Source: an uncultured Collinsella sp. (GTDB lineage: Bacteria > Actinomycetota > Coriobacteriia > Coriobacteriales > Coriobacteriaceae). Taken from it: a DNA stretch of 9,889 nucleotides. Shown in pieces: positions 1 to 6,128 of this stretch. Under the pieces are notes generated by a model. The model made no database searches and was not told where the DNA came from. It saw only the letters and a list, made by a program, of their open reading frames with translations. Numbering within the stretch: the first letter of the stretch is position 1; each line of letters opens with the position of its first letter. Made by a program: the position numbers and the translations under genes. Location of the stretch: positions 1 to 9,889 of the forward strand of contig UQUD01000067.1 in NCBI GenBank assembly GCA_900544225.1, read 5' to 3'.

Positions 1-22
1 CCGGCAGGCGGCCGAAGCCGGT

Positions 23-45
23 GCGGATTTGCGAAGCAAATACGC
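23..45. repeat. Short hairpin at window edge
   Basis: Positions 23-32 and 36-45 form a 10-bp stem with one mismatch around a GAA loop. A second small stem, CGGC/GCCG with a CGAA tetraloop, lies at 9-20. No reading frame here looks like a convincing gene, so this is probably the 3' flank of a gene to the left of the window. What it does is unknown. Confidence 0.4.
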
Positions 46-80
46 GGACGTCCCACCGCCCCTACCATATGGAGCTTTCG

Positions 81-117
81 AGCCCGTGTCCCCAAGGGAT
101 GCGGGCTTGTTTCTTTT
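81..117 (+). terminator. Intrinsic terminator of the upstream plus-strand gene
   Basis: A 12-bp stem (81-92 with 96-107, including two G-U pairs) closes on a 3-base CAA loop. It is followed by the T-rich run TTGTTTCTTTT at 107-117. This is a standard Rho-independent terminator for plus-strand transcription entering from the left edge. A 9-bp perfect inverted repeat (50-58 with 124-132) encloses it. Confidence 0.7.
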
Positions 118-131
118 AGATGCCGGTGGGA

Positions 132-208
132 CTCTAAGCTGCGGTGGAATAGATCCTGTTTATACCGTTTATCAGCTTATTTAGGAACTATTTCACCGCA
201 ACTCAGAG
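132..208. repeat. Long imperfect inverted repeat downstream of ppx
   Basis: The 26-base arms 132-157 and 183-208 pair at 22 Watson-Crick positions plus one G-U, around a 25-base AT-rich loop. The repeat begins 8 bases past the ppx stop codon. No T-run follows the stem on either strand, so it is not a typical intrinsic terminator. It could be an interspersed palindromic repeat or an mRNA 3'-end stabilising structure; the sequence alone cannot separate these. Confidence 0.6.
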
Positions 209-216
209 GAAGACGG

Positions 217-1218
217 TTAAAGAGCGCTCAGGCTGGGGACCCAGGCGATGGTGGGGGTCGCGCCGTCGAGAACCTCGTTGATGGTGGCGGCCATGCCGGC
301 AAGCAGGCTGTTCTCGCTTACGGTGAGCGTGTCGTAGCCGCCGGCTCGCATGAGCTCGCGGATTACCACGGCGCCAGCCAAGATCACGCCCGCGCGTTTG
401 GGCTGCACACCCGGTAGCGCGGCGATGCTGTCCGCGTCCAGCGTGGACATGCGCTCGATAGCGGCCGAGACCTGCTCCAGCGAAAGCTCGCGCAGGTGCA
501 CGAAGCTCGAATCATACGGCTCCAACTCGTGGACCAGAGCCACCAGCGTAGTCACCGTGCCGCCCACTGCGACCAAGCGTTCGGCGCGCTCAAAGTCGAC
601 AGGCAGACTCTCAAAGTAGCCCGCAAACTGCTCGTTTGCCCATGCGGCAGCGGCAGCAAGCTCGCCGTCCGCAGGCGGCAGCGCCGAGAAAAACCGCTCC
701 GTCACACGGCGGCAGCCAATGTCCAGCGAGCGCGTCCCTTCTAGCGCAAAGACGCCACGCTCCGGCGCATAGACGCCCGTCGCGAGCTCCGTGGATCCGC
801 CACCCGAATCGGCAACAATAATGCGCTCGCCGGCAAAGTCGTGCGCCACGCCAAAAAACGTCAGGCGTGCCTCGACCTCGCCCGGAATCACCTGCGGTTC
901 GAGCCCCAGCTCGCGCAGGCCGTCCAGCAGCAGGGCGGCATTGGACGCATCGCGCGCGGCACTCGTGCACGTGGTGCAGATGCACACGGCCCCAAAGGCA
1001 TGCGCCTCGTCCACAAACATGCGACACGCGGCGAGCACACGCTCGACGGCCGCCTCGCAAAAGCGGCCCGTCGCGTCCACGCCCTCGCCCAAGTCGGTGA
1101 TCTCGGTATGCTTGGACGATTCCACGATCGCCCCGGCCTCGACCTGCGCTAACACCAGTCGCGACGACACTGTTCCCAGGTCGATCGCGGCTACCTTATA
1201 GCGTTTGCAATCTGCCAT
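217..1218 (-). CDS. ppx: Ppx/GppA family phosphatase (exopolyphosphatase / pppGpp phosphohydrolase)
   Basis: A 333-residue protein of the ASKHA fold that probably hydrolyses terminal phosphates from inorganic polyphosphate, or the 5' phosphate of pppGpp, in the cytosol. Visible motifs are the phosphate-1 loop AIDLGTVSSRL (residues 11-21), TSAARDASN (85-93), PGEVEARLTFFG (112-123, with the likely catalytic Glu116), the phosphate-2 loop DSGGGSTEL (137-145), GGTVTTL (219-225) and RAGVILAGAVVIRELM (275-290). The length fits the short actinobacterial Ppx type, which lacks the C-terminal HD extension of E. coli Ppx. The ATG at 1218 has a GGGGAG Shine-Dalgarno sequence 6 bases upstream. The gene follows divIC by 20 bases and is probably co-transcribed with it. 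The usual Asn of DIGTN is Val17 here. Sequence cannot settle polyphosphate versus pppGpp as substrate. Confidence 0.9.
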   Translation of the reverse strand: MADCKRYKVAAIDLGTVSSRLVLAQVEAGAIVESSKHTEITDLGEGVDATGRFCEAAVERVLAACRMFVDEAHAFGAVCICTTCTSAARDASNAALLLDGLRELGLEPQVIPGEVEARLTFFGVAHDFAGERIIVADSGGGSTELATGVYAPERGVFALEGTRSLDIGCRRVTERFFSALPPADGELAAAAAWANEQFAGYFESLPVDFERAERLVAVGGTVTTLVALVHELEPYDSSFVHLRELSLEQVSAAIERMSTLDADSIAALPGVQPKRAGVILAGAVVIRELMRAGGYDTLTVSENSLLAGMAATINEVLDGATPTIAWVPSLSAL

Positions 1219-1238
1219 TGCAGGCTCCCCTCCGGGCG

Positions 1239-2000
1239 CTATTTGCCGTTGGACACGACCGTCTGGCCCTCGACACCGTTAAACCCAAACAGCATGTCGA
1301 GCGCCTGGATGTACCACGGCGCGTCCTTACCGACGTCTTCGATTTCCTTGGCAACTTCGCTGGCCTTCTTGGCGTTCGACGACTTCTTGCTCGAAGACGA
1401 ATCCGAATCGTCGTCCAGGCCCTGCACTTCAATTCTCTTCTCGCCGGGCATCACCAGGCCCAAGTCCTCGGATGCCGCGTCCTTGATACCCTCCTCCGAG
1501 AGCAGCTTGTCGACGCTTTTCTGCAGCTCGTCGTTGTACTGCTGGCGAATCTCGACCTGCTTGGCCAAGATATCGTTCGAGCGTTTGGCAACGTAGAGGT
1601 CGCGCACGGGAAAGTACAGGCTCACGAGCACCAGGACGACGACAATGCCAATAAACAGCCCGCGCTGGGGTCCATGGGTAAAGTCGTAAATTGCCTTGAC
1701 CGCTGCGTTGTCGTTGGCGTAGTGCATAAAGTCCGAGCCGGAAAGACGGCTTGAGGGACGGCGCGGCTTGTCGGACGCCTGGGTCGAAGGGCGCGACGCA
1801 TGCTTGGAACGCGATGGGCGCACCGGACTATCCGAGGAACTATTTGGCTGAGCATTGGGATGCGAAGTCGCCGGCGAGCTATACCTGGAGCGATCAGCAC
1901 CAGCATAACCAGACCCGCCAAGCTGTGCGGTACGCGCACGACGAGGCGACGGCTCGCGCGAACCGGCGGAATAATACCTGTTGTCGTAAATCTGATCCAT
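1239..2000 (-). CDS. Septum formation initiator, DivIC/FtsB family
   Basis: A 253-residue bitopic membrane protein of the divisome, in the family that works with FtsL/DivIB-type partners to activate septal peptidoglycan synthesis. Residues 1-110 are a long, low-complexity cytoplasmic tail rich in Ser, Arg and Pro. Residues about 114-131 (GLFIGIVVVLVLVSLYF) form one transmembrane segment. Residues about 135-170 look like coiled coil, followed by the family-typical DLGLVMPGEKRIEV (179-192). An acidic-Ser-Lys linker (196-215) leads to a C-terminal extension with a hydrophobic patch (229-241). The ATG at 2000 is chosen over upstream starts because the longer reading runs through the eno terminator. 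AAGG lies 5 bases before this ATG, a weak ribosome site. The position between eno and ppx is the conserved actinobacterial location of this gene. Confidence 0.85.
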   Translation of the reverse strand: MDQIYDNRYYSAGSREPSPRRARTAQLGGSGYAGADRSRYSSPATSHPNAQPNSSSDSPVRPSRSKHASRPSTQASDKPRRPSSRLSGSDFMHYANDNAAVKAIYDFTHGPQRGLFIGIVVVLVLVSLYFPVRDLYVAKRSNDILAKQVEIRQQYNDELQKSVDKLLSEEGIKDAASEDLGLVMPGEKRIEVQGLDDDSDSSSSKKSSNAKKASEVAKEIEDVGKDAPWYIQALDMLFGFNGVEGQTVVSNGK

Positions 2001-2043
2001 GTGCGCCTTGTGCGGTTGAGGTTTGTTTGCGCTAAGTCCTTTA

Positions 2044-2052
2044 GTTATAGCA
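2044..2052 (-). promoter_or_regulatory. Candidate extended -10 promoter for divIC-ppx
   Basis: On the minus strand this reads TGC followed by TATAAC, an extended -10 element, about 43 bases before the divIC ATG and just downstream of the eno terminator. No good -35 hexamer is visible at 16-18 bases. The position is what one would expect if divIC-ppx needs its own promoter after eno termination. Confidence 0.4.
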
Positions 2053-2091
2053 CGAGCGCCCGCACCGCCTTCGCCAGCCTTTGCTCGACAT

Positions 2092-2123
2092 AAAAAAGGC
2101 GCTGAGCCGTATGGCCCAGCGCC
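2092..2123 (-). terminator. Intrinsic terminator downstream of eno
   Basis: On the minus strand an 11-bp stem with one mismatch (2113-2123 with 2098-2108) around a 4-base loop is followed by six Ts (complement of A6 at 2092-2097). It lies about 73 bases beyond the eno stop codon and before divIC, so it separates eno from divIC-ppx. Confidence 0.85.
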
Positions 2124-2152
2124 CATAGTTCTTTGCGGCATCCAGCCAAGGC

Positions 2153-2177
2153 GGGGAGGAACCGAGTCAGCCTCCCC
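2153..2177 (-). other. GC-rich hairpin in the eno 3' UTR
   Basis: GGGGAGG (2153-2159) and CCTCCCC (2171-2177) form a perfect 7-bp stem with an 11-base loop, between the eno stop codon and its T-tailed terminator. It could protect the eno transcript 3' end or act as an extra pause site. No T-run follows it. Confidence 0.4.
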
Positions 2178-2195
2178 CTCGCCAAATTCGCCCGT

Positions 2196-3485
2196 TTAGC
2201 GAATGTTGTAGAACGCGGCCTTACCGGCGTAGCGCGCGCTGCCCTCGAGCTCGTCCTCGATGCGGATGAGCTGGTTGTACTTGGCAATACGGTCGCTGCG
2301 GCACGGGGCGCCCGACTTGATCTGGCCGGCGTTAACACCCACGACCAGGTCAGCGATGGTGGAGTCCTCGGTCTCGCCGGAACGGTGACTCACGATGCAA
2401 GCGTAGCCGGCCTCCTTGGCAGTCTCGATAGCCTCGAGCGACTCGGTGAGCGTGCCAATCTGGTTGACCTTGACCAGGATCGCATTGGCGGCGCCCAGCT
2501 CGATGCCCTTCTTGAGGCGCTCGGTGTTGGTGACGAACAGGTCGTCGCCTACGAGCTGCACCTTATTGCCAATGCGGCGGGTGAGCTCGACCCAGCCGTC
2601 CCAGTCCTCCTCGGCCATGCCGTCCTCGATGGAGATGATGGGATAGGTGTCGACGAGCTTCTCCCAGTAATCGACCATCTGGGCGCTCGTAAACTCAACG
2701 CCCTCGCCCTTGAGCTCGTACATGCCGGTCTCGGCGTTGTAGAACTCGGTGGACGCCGGGTCCATGGCGTACATGAAGTCGACGCCGGGCTTAAAGCCAG
2801 CCTTCTCGACGGCCTTGGTAATGTACTCGAACGGCTCGGCATTGGTCTTGAGGTTGGGGGCAAAGCCGCCCTCGTCGCCCACGCCGCCGCCAAGGCCGGC
2901 CTCGTGCAACACGCCCTTGAGGGTGTGGTAGACCTCGGCGCACCAGCGCAGGCCCTCGGCAAAGCTCGGAGCACCCACGGGCATAATCATGAACTCCTGG
3001 AAGTCAACGTTGTTATCGGCATGCACGCCGCCGTTGAGGATGTTCATCATGGGCGTGGGCAGCAGATGAGCGTTGACGCCGCCCAGGTACTGGTACAGCG
3101 ACAGGCCCGCCGACTCTGCCGCAGCGCGGGCAACGGCCAGCGACACGCCCAGAATGGCGTTGGCGCCGAGCTTGGTTTTGTTGGGCATACCGTCGGCGGC
3201 AATCAGTGCGGCATCGACGGCGCGCTGGTCGAAGGCATCGAGGCCCACGACGGCGTTGGCGCACTCGTTGTTGACGTGTTCGACGGCCTGCGAGACGCCC
3301 TTGCCCAGGTAGCGGCCCTTGTCGCCGTCGCGCAGCTCGCAAGCTTCGAAAGCGCCGGTCGAAGCGCCCGAAGGCACCATCGCGCGACCGAAGCTGCCGT
3401 CCTCGAGCACGCCCTCGACCTCGACGGTGGGGTTACCGCGGCTGTCGAGCACCTCGCGACCGTAGACGTCCAAAATGTCACTCAT
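2196..3485 (-). CDS. eno: Enolase (phosphopyruvate hydratase)
   Basis: Cytosolic glycolytic enzyme that interconverts 2-phosphoglycerate and phosphoenolpyruvate with Mg2+. The full-length 429-residue protein carries the expected landmarks: SGASTGAFEACELRDGD (39-55), VGDEGGFAPNL (202-212, with Glu205), metal ligands Asp242, Glu287 (SIEDG) and Asp314, the signature ILVKVNQIGTLTES (336-349, with catalytic Lys339) and SHRSGETEDS (366-375). The ATG at 3485 is preceded by GAGGGAGA with about 5 bases of spacing, a strong ribosome site. A terminator follows at 2092-2123. It is the first of the conserved eno-divIC-ppx set on this strand. Upstream, where related actinobacteria usually have mazG nearby, an oppositely oriented ATPase gene and 373 bases of intergenic DNA intervene. 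Confidence 0.98.
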   Translation of the reverse strand: MSDILDVYGREVLDSRGNPTVEVEGVLEDGSFGRAMVPSGASTGAFEACELRDGDKGRYLGKGVSQAVEHVNNECANAVVGLDAFDQRAVDAALIAADGMPNKTKLGANAILGVSLAVARAAAESAGLSLYQYLGGVNAHLLPTPMMNILNGGVHADNNVDFQEFMIMPVGAPSFAEGLRWCAEVYHTLKGVLHEAGLGGGVGDEGGFAPNLKTNAEPFEYITKAVEKAGFKPGVDFMYAMDPASTEFYNAETGMYELKGEGVEFTSAQMVDYWEKLVDTYPIISIEDGMAEEDWDGWVELTRRIGNKVQLVGDDLFVTNTERLKKGIELGAANAILVKVNQIGTLTESLEAIETAKEAGYACIVSHRSGETEDSTIADLVVGVNAGQIKSGAPCRSDRIAKYNQLIRIEDELEGSARYAGKAAFYNIR

Positions 3486-3558
3486 GTTGTCTCCCTCTCA
3501 CTTGGAAACGTAGTTGATGCAAGCGACTGGCCGACTGTGCACCATCGGTGCGCCTCCG

Positions 3559-3604
3559 TAAGTTAGCCATGTCGCACTTTTTGCATTATGCCCTAAGTTA
3601 GCCA
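3559..3604. repeat. Pair of 11-bp direct repeats upstream of eno
   Basis: TAAGTTAGCCA occurs at 3559-3569 and 3594-3604, 35 bases apart start to start. On the minus strand they lie 74 and 109 bases before the eno start. Between them is a -10-like CATAAT (3585-3590, minus) without a convincing -35. The layout suggests a regulator binding two sites around the eno promoter, but this is inference. Confidence 0.4.
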
Positions 3605-3763
3605 AGGGATACATATGAATTGGAGAAATCATTCTTTGGGGCGCTTGTTTTTGCACCGAGCATTCCTCTCTAGAGGTCGCCCCCCATTAAATTCTTCTAT
3701 CGGCATACCGTCTTTACCCGGCTTGCGAATGAAAGAGCCAATAATGTGCTTTTACATCGTGCA

Positions 3764-3848
3764 AAGTTCTGGATATCGTGCAATTCTAAGGGTCTGAAGT
3801 TCTGGATATCGTGCATAATCAGGTTATAAAAGTTCTGGATATCGTGTA
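3764..3848 (+). repeat. Three phased copies of a 19-base motif before the ATPase gene
   Basis: AAGTTCTGGATATCGTGCA is exact at 3764-3782 and 3797-3815, and differs by one base at 3830-3848. Starts are exactly 33 bases apart both times, and the 14-base spacers are unrelated. A partial fourth match (ATCGTGCA) ends at 3763, out of phase. The third copy ends one base before the ATPase gene's Shine-Dalgarno region, and a TATAAA sequence (3825-3830) sits between copies two and three, so the array overlaps any promoter and leader. The 33-base period is close to three helical turns, placing all copies on roughly one DNA face. Repeats are too short and few for a CRISPR array. An operator for a cooperatively binding protein is the simplest reading. 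Confidence 0.85.
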
Positions 3849-3849
3849 C

Positions 3850-3858
3850 GAGGTAGCC
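3850..3858 (+). promoter_or_regulatory. Ribosome binding site that sets the ATPase gene start
   Basis: GAGG at 3850-3853 lies 5 bases before the ATG at 3859. It supports that start over in-frame GTG codons at 3811 and 3844, which fall inside the repeat array. Confidence 0.6.
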
Positions 3859-5226
3859 ATGCTTAAACGAAAAGCCTATGACAAACTACTAAAATGGAAG
3901 CATGAAAGCGCTGGTAAAACAGCACTTCTTATTGAAGGAGCCCGCCGCGTCGGCAAGAGCACGCTTGCCCGCACGTTTGGAGAAACCGAATACAAGTCCT
4001 GCCTTGTCATTGATTTCTTTCAAGCACCTGCCGAAGTTAAGCAATATTTTGAGGACTATCGCACTGACTTCGAGTCGCTCTTCCTCTATCTCTCGGTTTT
4101 CTATAACGTCAAACTCTATGAACACGAGACGCTTATCGTCTTTGACGAGGTCCAGATGTACCCGCAAGCACGCGGACTCATCAAGTATCTCGTTGCAGAC
4201 GGACGTTACGACTACATCGAAACTGGATCCCTACTCAGCATCAAGCAGAACATTAAAGATATCGTCATCCCATCCGAGGAAGAATCTCTGGAACTTGAGC
4301 CCCTCGACTTTGAGGAGTTTCTTTGGGGCATGGACGAAAAGGGGCTGGCCGATCTCATTCGCATGAGTTTTAACAAGATGAAGCCGCTCCCCGATGCCCT
4401 ACATCGCAGAGCGCTCTCCCTTATGCGCGAATACATGCTCGTAGGCGGCATGCCTGAGCCGGTATCCATCTATGTTGAACAGCGCGCTTTTGCGCCCGTC
4501 GACGCTTCGAAGCGCCGAATCGTCCAGCTCTATCGCAACGATATCTCTCGTTTTGCAACCGGTTACGAATTCAAAGTCGTCTCCGTACTCGATGGCATCC
4601 CGGGTCAGCTCTCTAGGCACGAAAAACGATTCAAGCTTTCCTCACTTGATAAAAACGCACGCATGCGCACCTACGAAGAAGCCTTCTTTTGGCTGGCAGA
4701 CGCGCGAATTGCCAATATCTGCTATGCCGCAAGCGAACCGAGCGTGGGCCTTTCACTCAGCATGGAGCAAACGGCCCTCAAGTGCTACATGGCAGACACC
4801 GGCCTGCTTGTAACGCTTGCCTTCTCTGACAACAACGATACCGATGAAGACGTTTACAGGGCCGTGCTTCGCGGCGACATCGGATTGAACGAAGGAATGC
4901 TTACCGAAAACTACGTTGCCCAATCTCTAAAGGCCAATGGACACAGGCTCTTCTTTTATTCCCAAAGCGGAAAGAAGGAGGGGGAGGAGCGCATGGAAAT
5001 CGACTTCCTCGTTACCCAACCCTATGTCAATGCCGCCGGAAAGCCGCGCATCAGCCCCATCGAAGTTAAGTCGCCACGCAGATACGGAACCATCTCCCTC
5101 GACCGATTCCGCGCGCGCTTTAACAAGAAGATTGGGATGGCTTACGTGTTGCACCCTAAACAACTCGAGTGGGATGCCGAAGCACAGCTGGCACATCTTC
5201 CGTTGTATATGGCTTTTTGCTTGTAG
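3859..5226 (+). CDS. AAA_14 ATPase with DUF4143 / PD-(D/E)XK-like C-terminal domain
   Basis: A 455-residue predicted ATP-binding protein of the AAA_14-DUF4143 architecture, common in gut bacteria and archaea with no settled function. Residues about 18-140 are the ATPase core: Walker A GARRVGKST (27-35), Walker B LIVFDEVQ (92-99) and a sensor-like ETGSLLS (121-127). A middle region (about 145-340) contains the family-typical EYMLVGGMPEPV (191-202) and LYRNDISRF (224-232). The C-terminus has the spacing of a PD-(D/E)XK nuclease-like fold: Glu350 (LTENYVAQ), Asp382 (MEIDFLV) and Glu402-Lys404 (PIEVKS). All key residues look intact, so it is probably functional. No signal peptide or membrane segment is evident. 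It reads opposite to both neighbours and is AT-richer than the host genes (24 of 60 bases are G or C in 3841-3900, against 38 of 60 in eno 2461-2520), suggesting horizontal acquisition. The phased repeats directly upstream suggest self- or locus-specific regulation. Nuclease activity is unproven. Confidence 0.85.
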   Translation: MLKRKAYDKLLKWKHESAGKTALLIEGARRVGKSTLARTFGETEYKSCLVIDFFQAPAEVKQYFEDYRTDFESLFLYLSVFYNVKLYEHETLIVFDEVQMYPQARGLIKYLVADGRYDYIETGSLLSIKQNIKDIVIPSEEESLELEPLDFEEFLWGMDEKGLADLIRMSFNKMKPLPDALHRRALSLMREYMLVGGMPEPVSIYVEQRAFAPVDASKRRIVQLYRNDISRFATGYEFKVVSVLDGIPGQLSRHEKRFKLSSLDKNARMRTYEEAFFWLADARIANICYAASEPSVGLSLSMEQTALKCYMADTGLLVTLAFSDNNDTDEDVYRAVLRGDIGLNEGMLTENYVAQSLKANGHRLFFYSQSGKKEGEERMEIDFLVTQPYVNAAGKPRISPIEVKSPRRYGTISLDRFRARFNKKIGMAYVLHPKQLEWDAEAQLAHLPLYMAFCL

Positions 5227-5238
5227 AGACCTCTCTAC
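5223..5238. repeat. Perfect 7-bp palindrome overlapping the ATPase stop codon
   Basis: GTAGAGA (5223-5229) and TCTCTAC (5232-5238) are perfect inverted repeats that include the TAG stop. They lie in the 39-base gap between the converging ATPase and mazG genes. No T-run follows on either strand, so it is at best a weak bidirectional terminator. Confidence 0.4.
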
Positions 5239-5265
5239 GAATGGATGCCGTGAGAGACGCAGGCC

Positions 5266-6126
5266 TCACTCGCTTGCTTTTGCTTGGTCCCACAGGTCGT
5301 TGAGTTGAGCGGTTGAGCAGGCGGCGAGGTCATCGCCCGCCTCGTGCACGGCGGCCTCCATCGCAGCCCAGCGACGGCGGAACTTGGCCGTGCTGGCGCG
5401 CAGGGCGCTCTCGGCGTCGATACCCTCTTTGCGTGCAACGTTGACTAGGGCAAAAAGCAGATCGCCAAACTCCATCTCGCGCTCGGGCGAGCCGGGCTTC
5501 TCGGCCTCAAACTCGGCACGCTCCTCTGCTACCTCGTCCCACACATCCTGGACCGTCTCCCACTCAAAGCCCACGGCAGCCGCCTTGCGCGACACCTTCT
5601 GAGCCTGCATCAGCGCCGGCAGATGCGTGGGCACACCGTCGAGTAGGCCCTCGGGCGCAGCCTCGCCCGCCGCCACGGCCTTGTCCTTGGCGGCCTTCTC
5701 GGCAAGCTTGACCTCGTCCCAAATCTTGAGCACCTCGTCGGAGCTCTCGGCGTCCGCATCGCCAAACACGTGCGGATGACGGCGAATGAGCTTGGCGTCG
5801 ATATCGCGCGCCACATCGGCCAGCGTAAACTCACCGGCATCCGCCGCGATCTGCGCATGCAACACTACCTGCATGAGCACGTCGCCCAGCTCCTCGCGCA
5901 GGTGTGCCGCATCATCGGCCTCGATGCAGTCGAGCGCCTCGTAGGCCTCCTCGATCATGTTCTTGCCAATGCTGCGGTGCGTCTGCTCGCGATCCCACGG
6001 GCAGCCATCGGGCTGACGCAGACGCCAGATAGTCTGCACCAGATGCTGCAGCTCGGCCGACGCGTCGACCAGCGTGGACAGGTCGCGCGAACCCTCGGCA
6101 TTTTGCTGAGCCATGTGCTGCGCCAT
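5266..6126 (-). CDS. mazG: Nucleoside triphosphate pyrophosphohydrolase MazG
   Basis: A 286-residue all-alpha NTP pyrophosphatase that hydrolyses (d)NTPs, including non-canonical ones, to NMP and PPi. It has two MazG domains. The N-terminal one shows CPWDREQTH (42-50) and the metal-binding EExxE...ExxD pattern (Glu59, Glu60, Glu63; Glu79, Asp82). The C-terminal one shows DEVAEERAEFE (197-207) and EFGDLLFALVNVARKEGID (219-237). The ATG at 6126 is favoured because GGAGG lies 7 bases upstream. That ribosome site lies within the last codons of the preceding phosphodiesterase gene, whose stop is only 2 bases away, so translation is probably coupled. In other actinobacteria mazG lies close to eno; here the AAA_14-DUF4143 gene separates them. 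Confidence 0.93.
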   Translation of the reverse strand: MAQHMAQQNAEGSRDLSTLVDASAELQHLVQTIWRLRQPDGCPWDREQTHRSIGKNMIEEAYEALDCIEADDAAHLREELGDVLMQVVLHAQIAADAGEFTLADVARDIDAKLIRRHPHVFGDADAESSDEVLKIWDEVKLAEKAAKDKAVAAGEAAPEGLLDGVPTHLPALMQAQKVSRKAAAVGFEWETVQDVWDEVAEERAEFEAEKPGSPEREMEFGDLLFALVNVARKEGIDAESALRASTAKFRRRWAAMEAAVHEAGDDLAACSTAQLNDLWDQAKASE

Positions 6127-6128
6127 GG

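Larger units (their letters stand above)
3486..3858. other. AT-richer divergent intergenic region between eno and the ATPase gene
   Basis: This 373-base gene-free stretch separates divergent eno (minus) and the ATPase gene (plus). The eno-proximal part holds a pair of 11-bp direct repeats. The middle (about 3605-3760) is AT-richer, with a weak cruciform (GGGGCG at 3638-3643 with CGCCCC at 3678-3683, enclosing CCTCTCTAGAGG). The ATPase-proximal end holds three phased 19-base repeats. A 60-codon open frame at 3615-3797 has a plausible Shine-Dalgarno but no recognisable protein features and runs into the repeats, so I do not call it a gene. Confidence 0.6.

Noticed and set aside
2001..2141. Longer DivIC reading from position 2141
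   Set aside because: It would include the eno terminator sequence; the ATG at 2000 fits gene layout and the promoter candidate.
2133..3566. Long plus-strand open frame antisense to eno
   Set aside because: It is the complement shadow of a high-GC gene; the enolase on the minus strand is unambiguous.
3594..3604. DtxR/IdeR-like iron box upstream of eno
   Set aside because: Only a half-site resemblance (GTTAGCC core); the second dyad half is absent.
3615..3797. 60-codon plus-strand open frame with an AAGGGA ribosome-like site
   Set aside because: No domain, hydrophobic pattern or host-like composition, and it runs into the repeat array. Kept only as part of the intergenic description.
3764..3848. 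Possible mini CRISPR array
   Set aside because: Repeats are 19 bases with 14-base spacers and only three copies; spacers are too short and no cas gene is present.
3811..3858. N-terminal extension of the ATPase from the GTG at 3811
   Set aside because: It would translate through the repeats and lacks a ribosome site; the ATG at 3859 has GAGG at correct spacing and matches the expected N-terminus.
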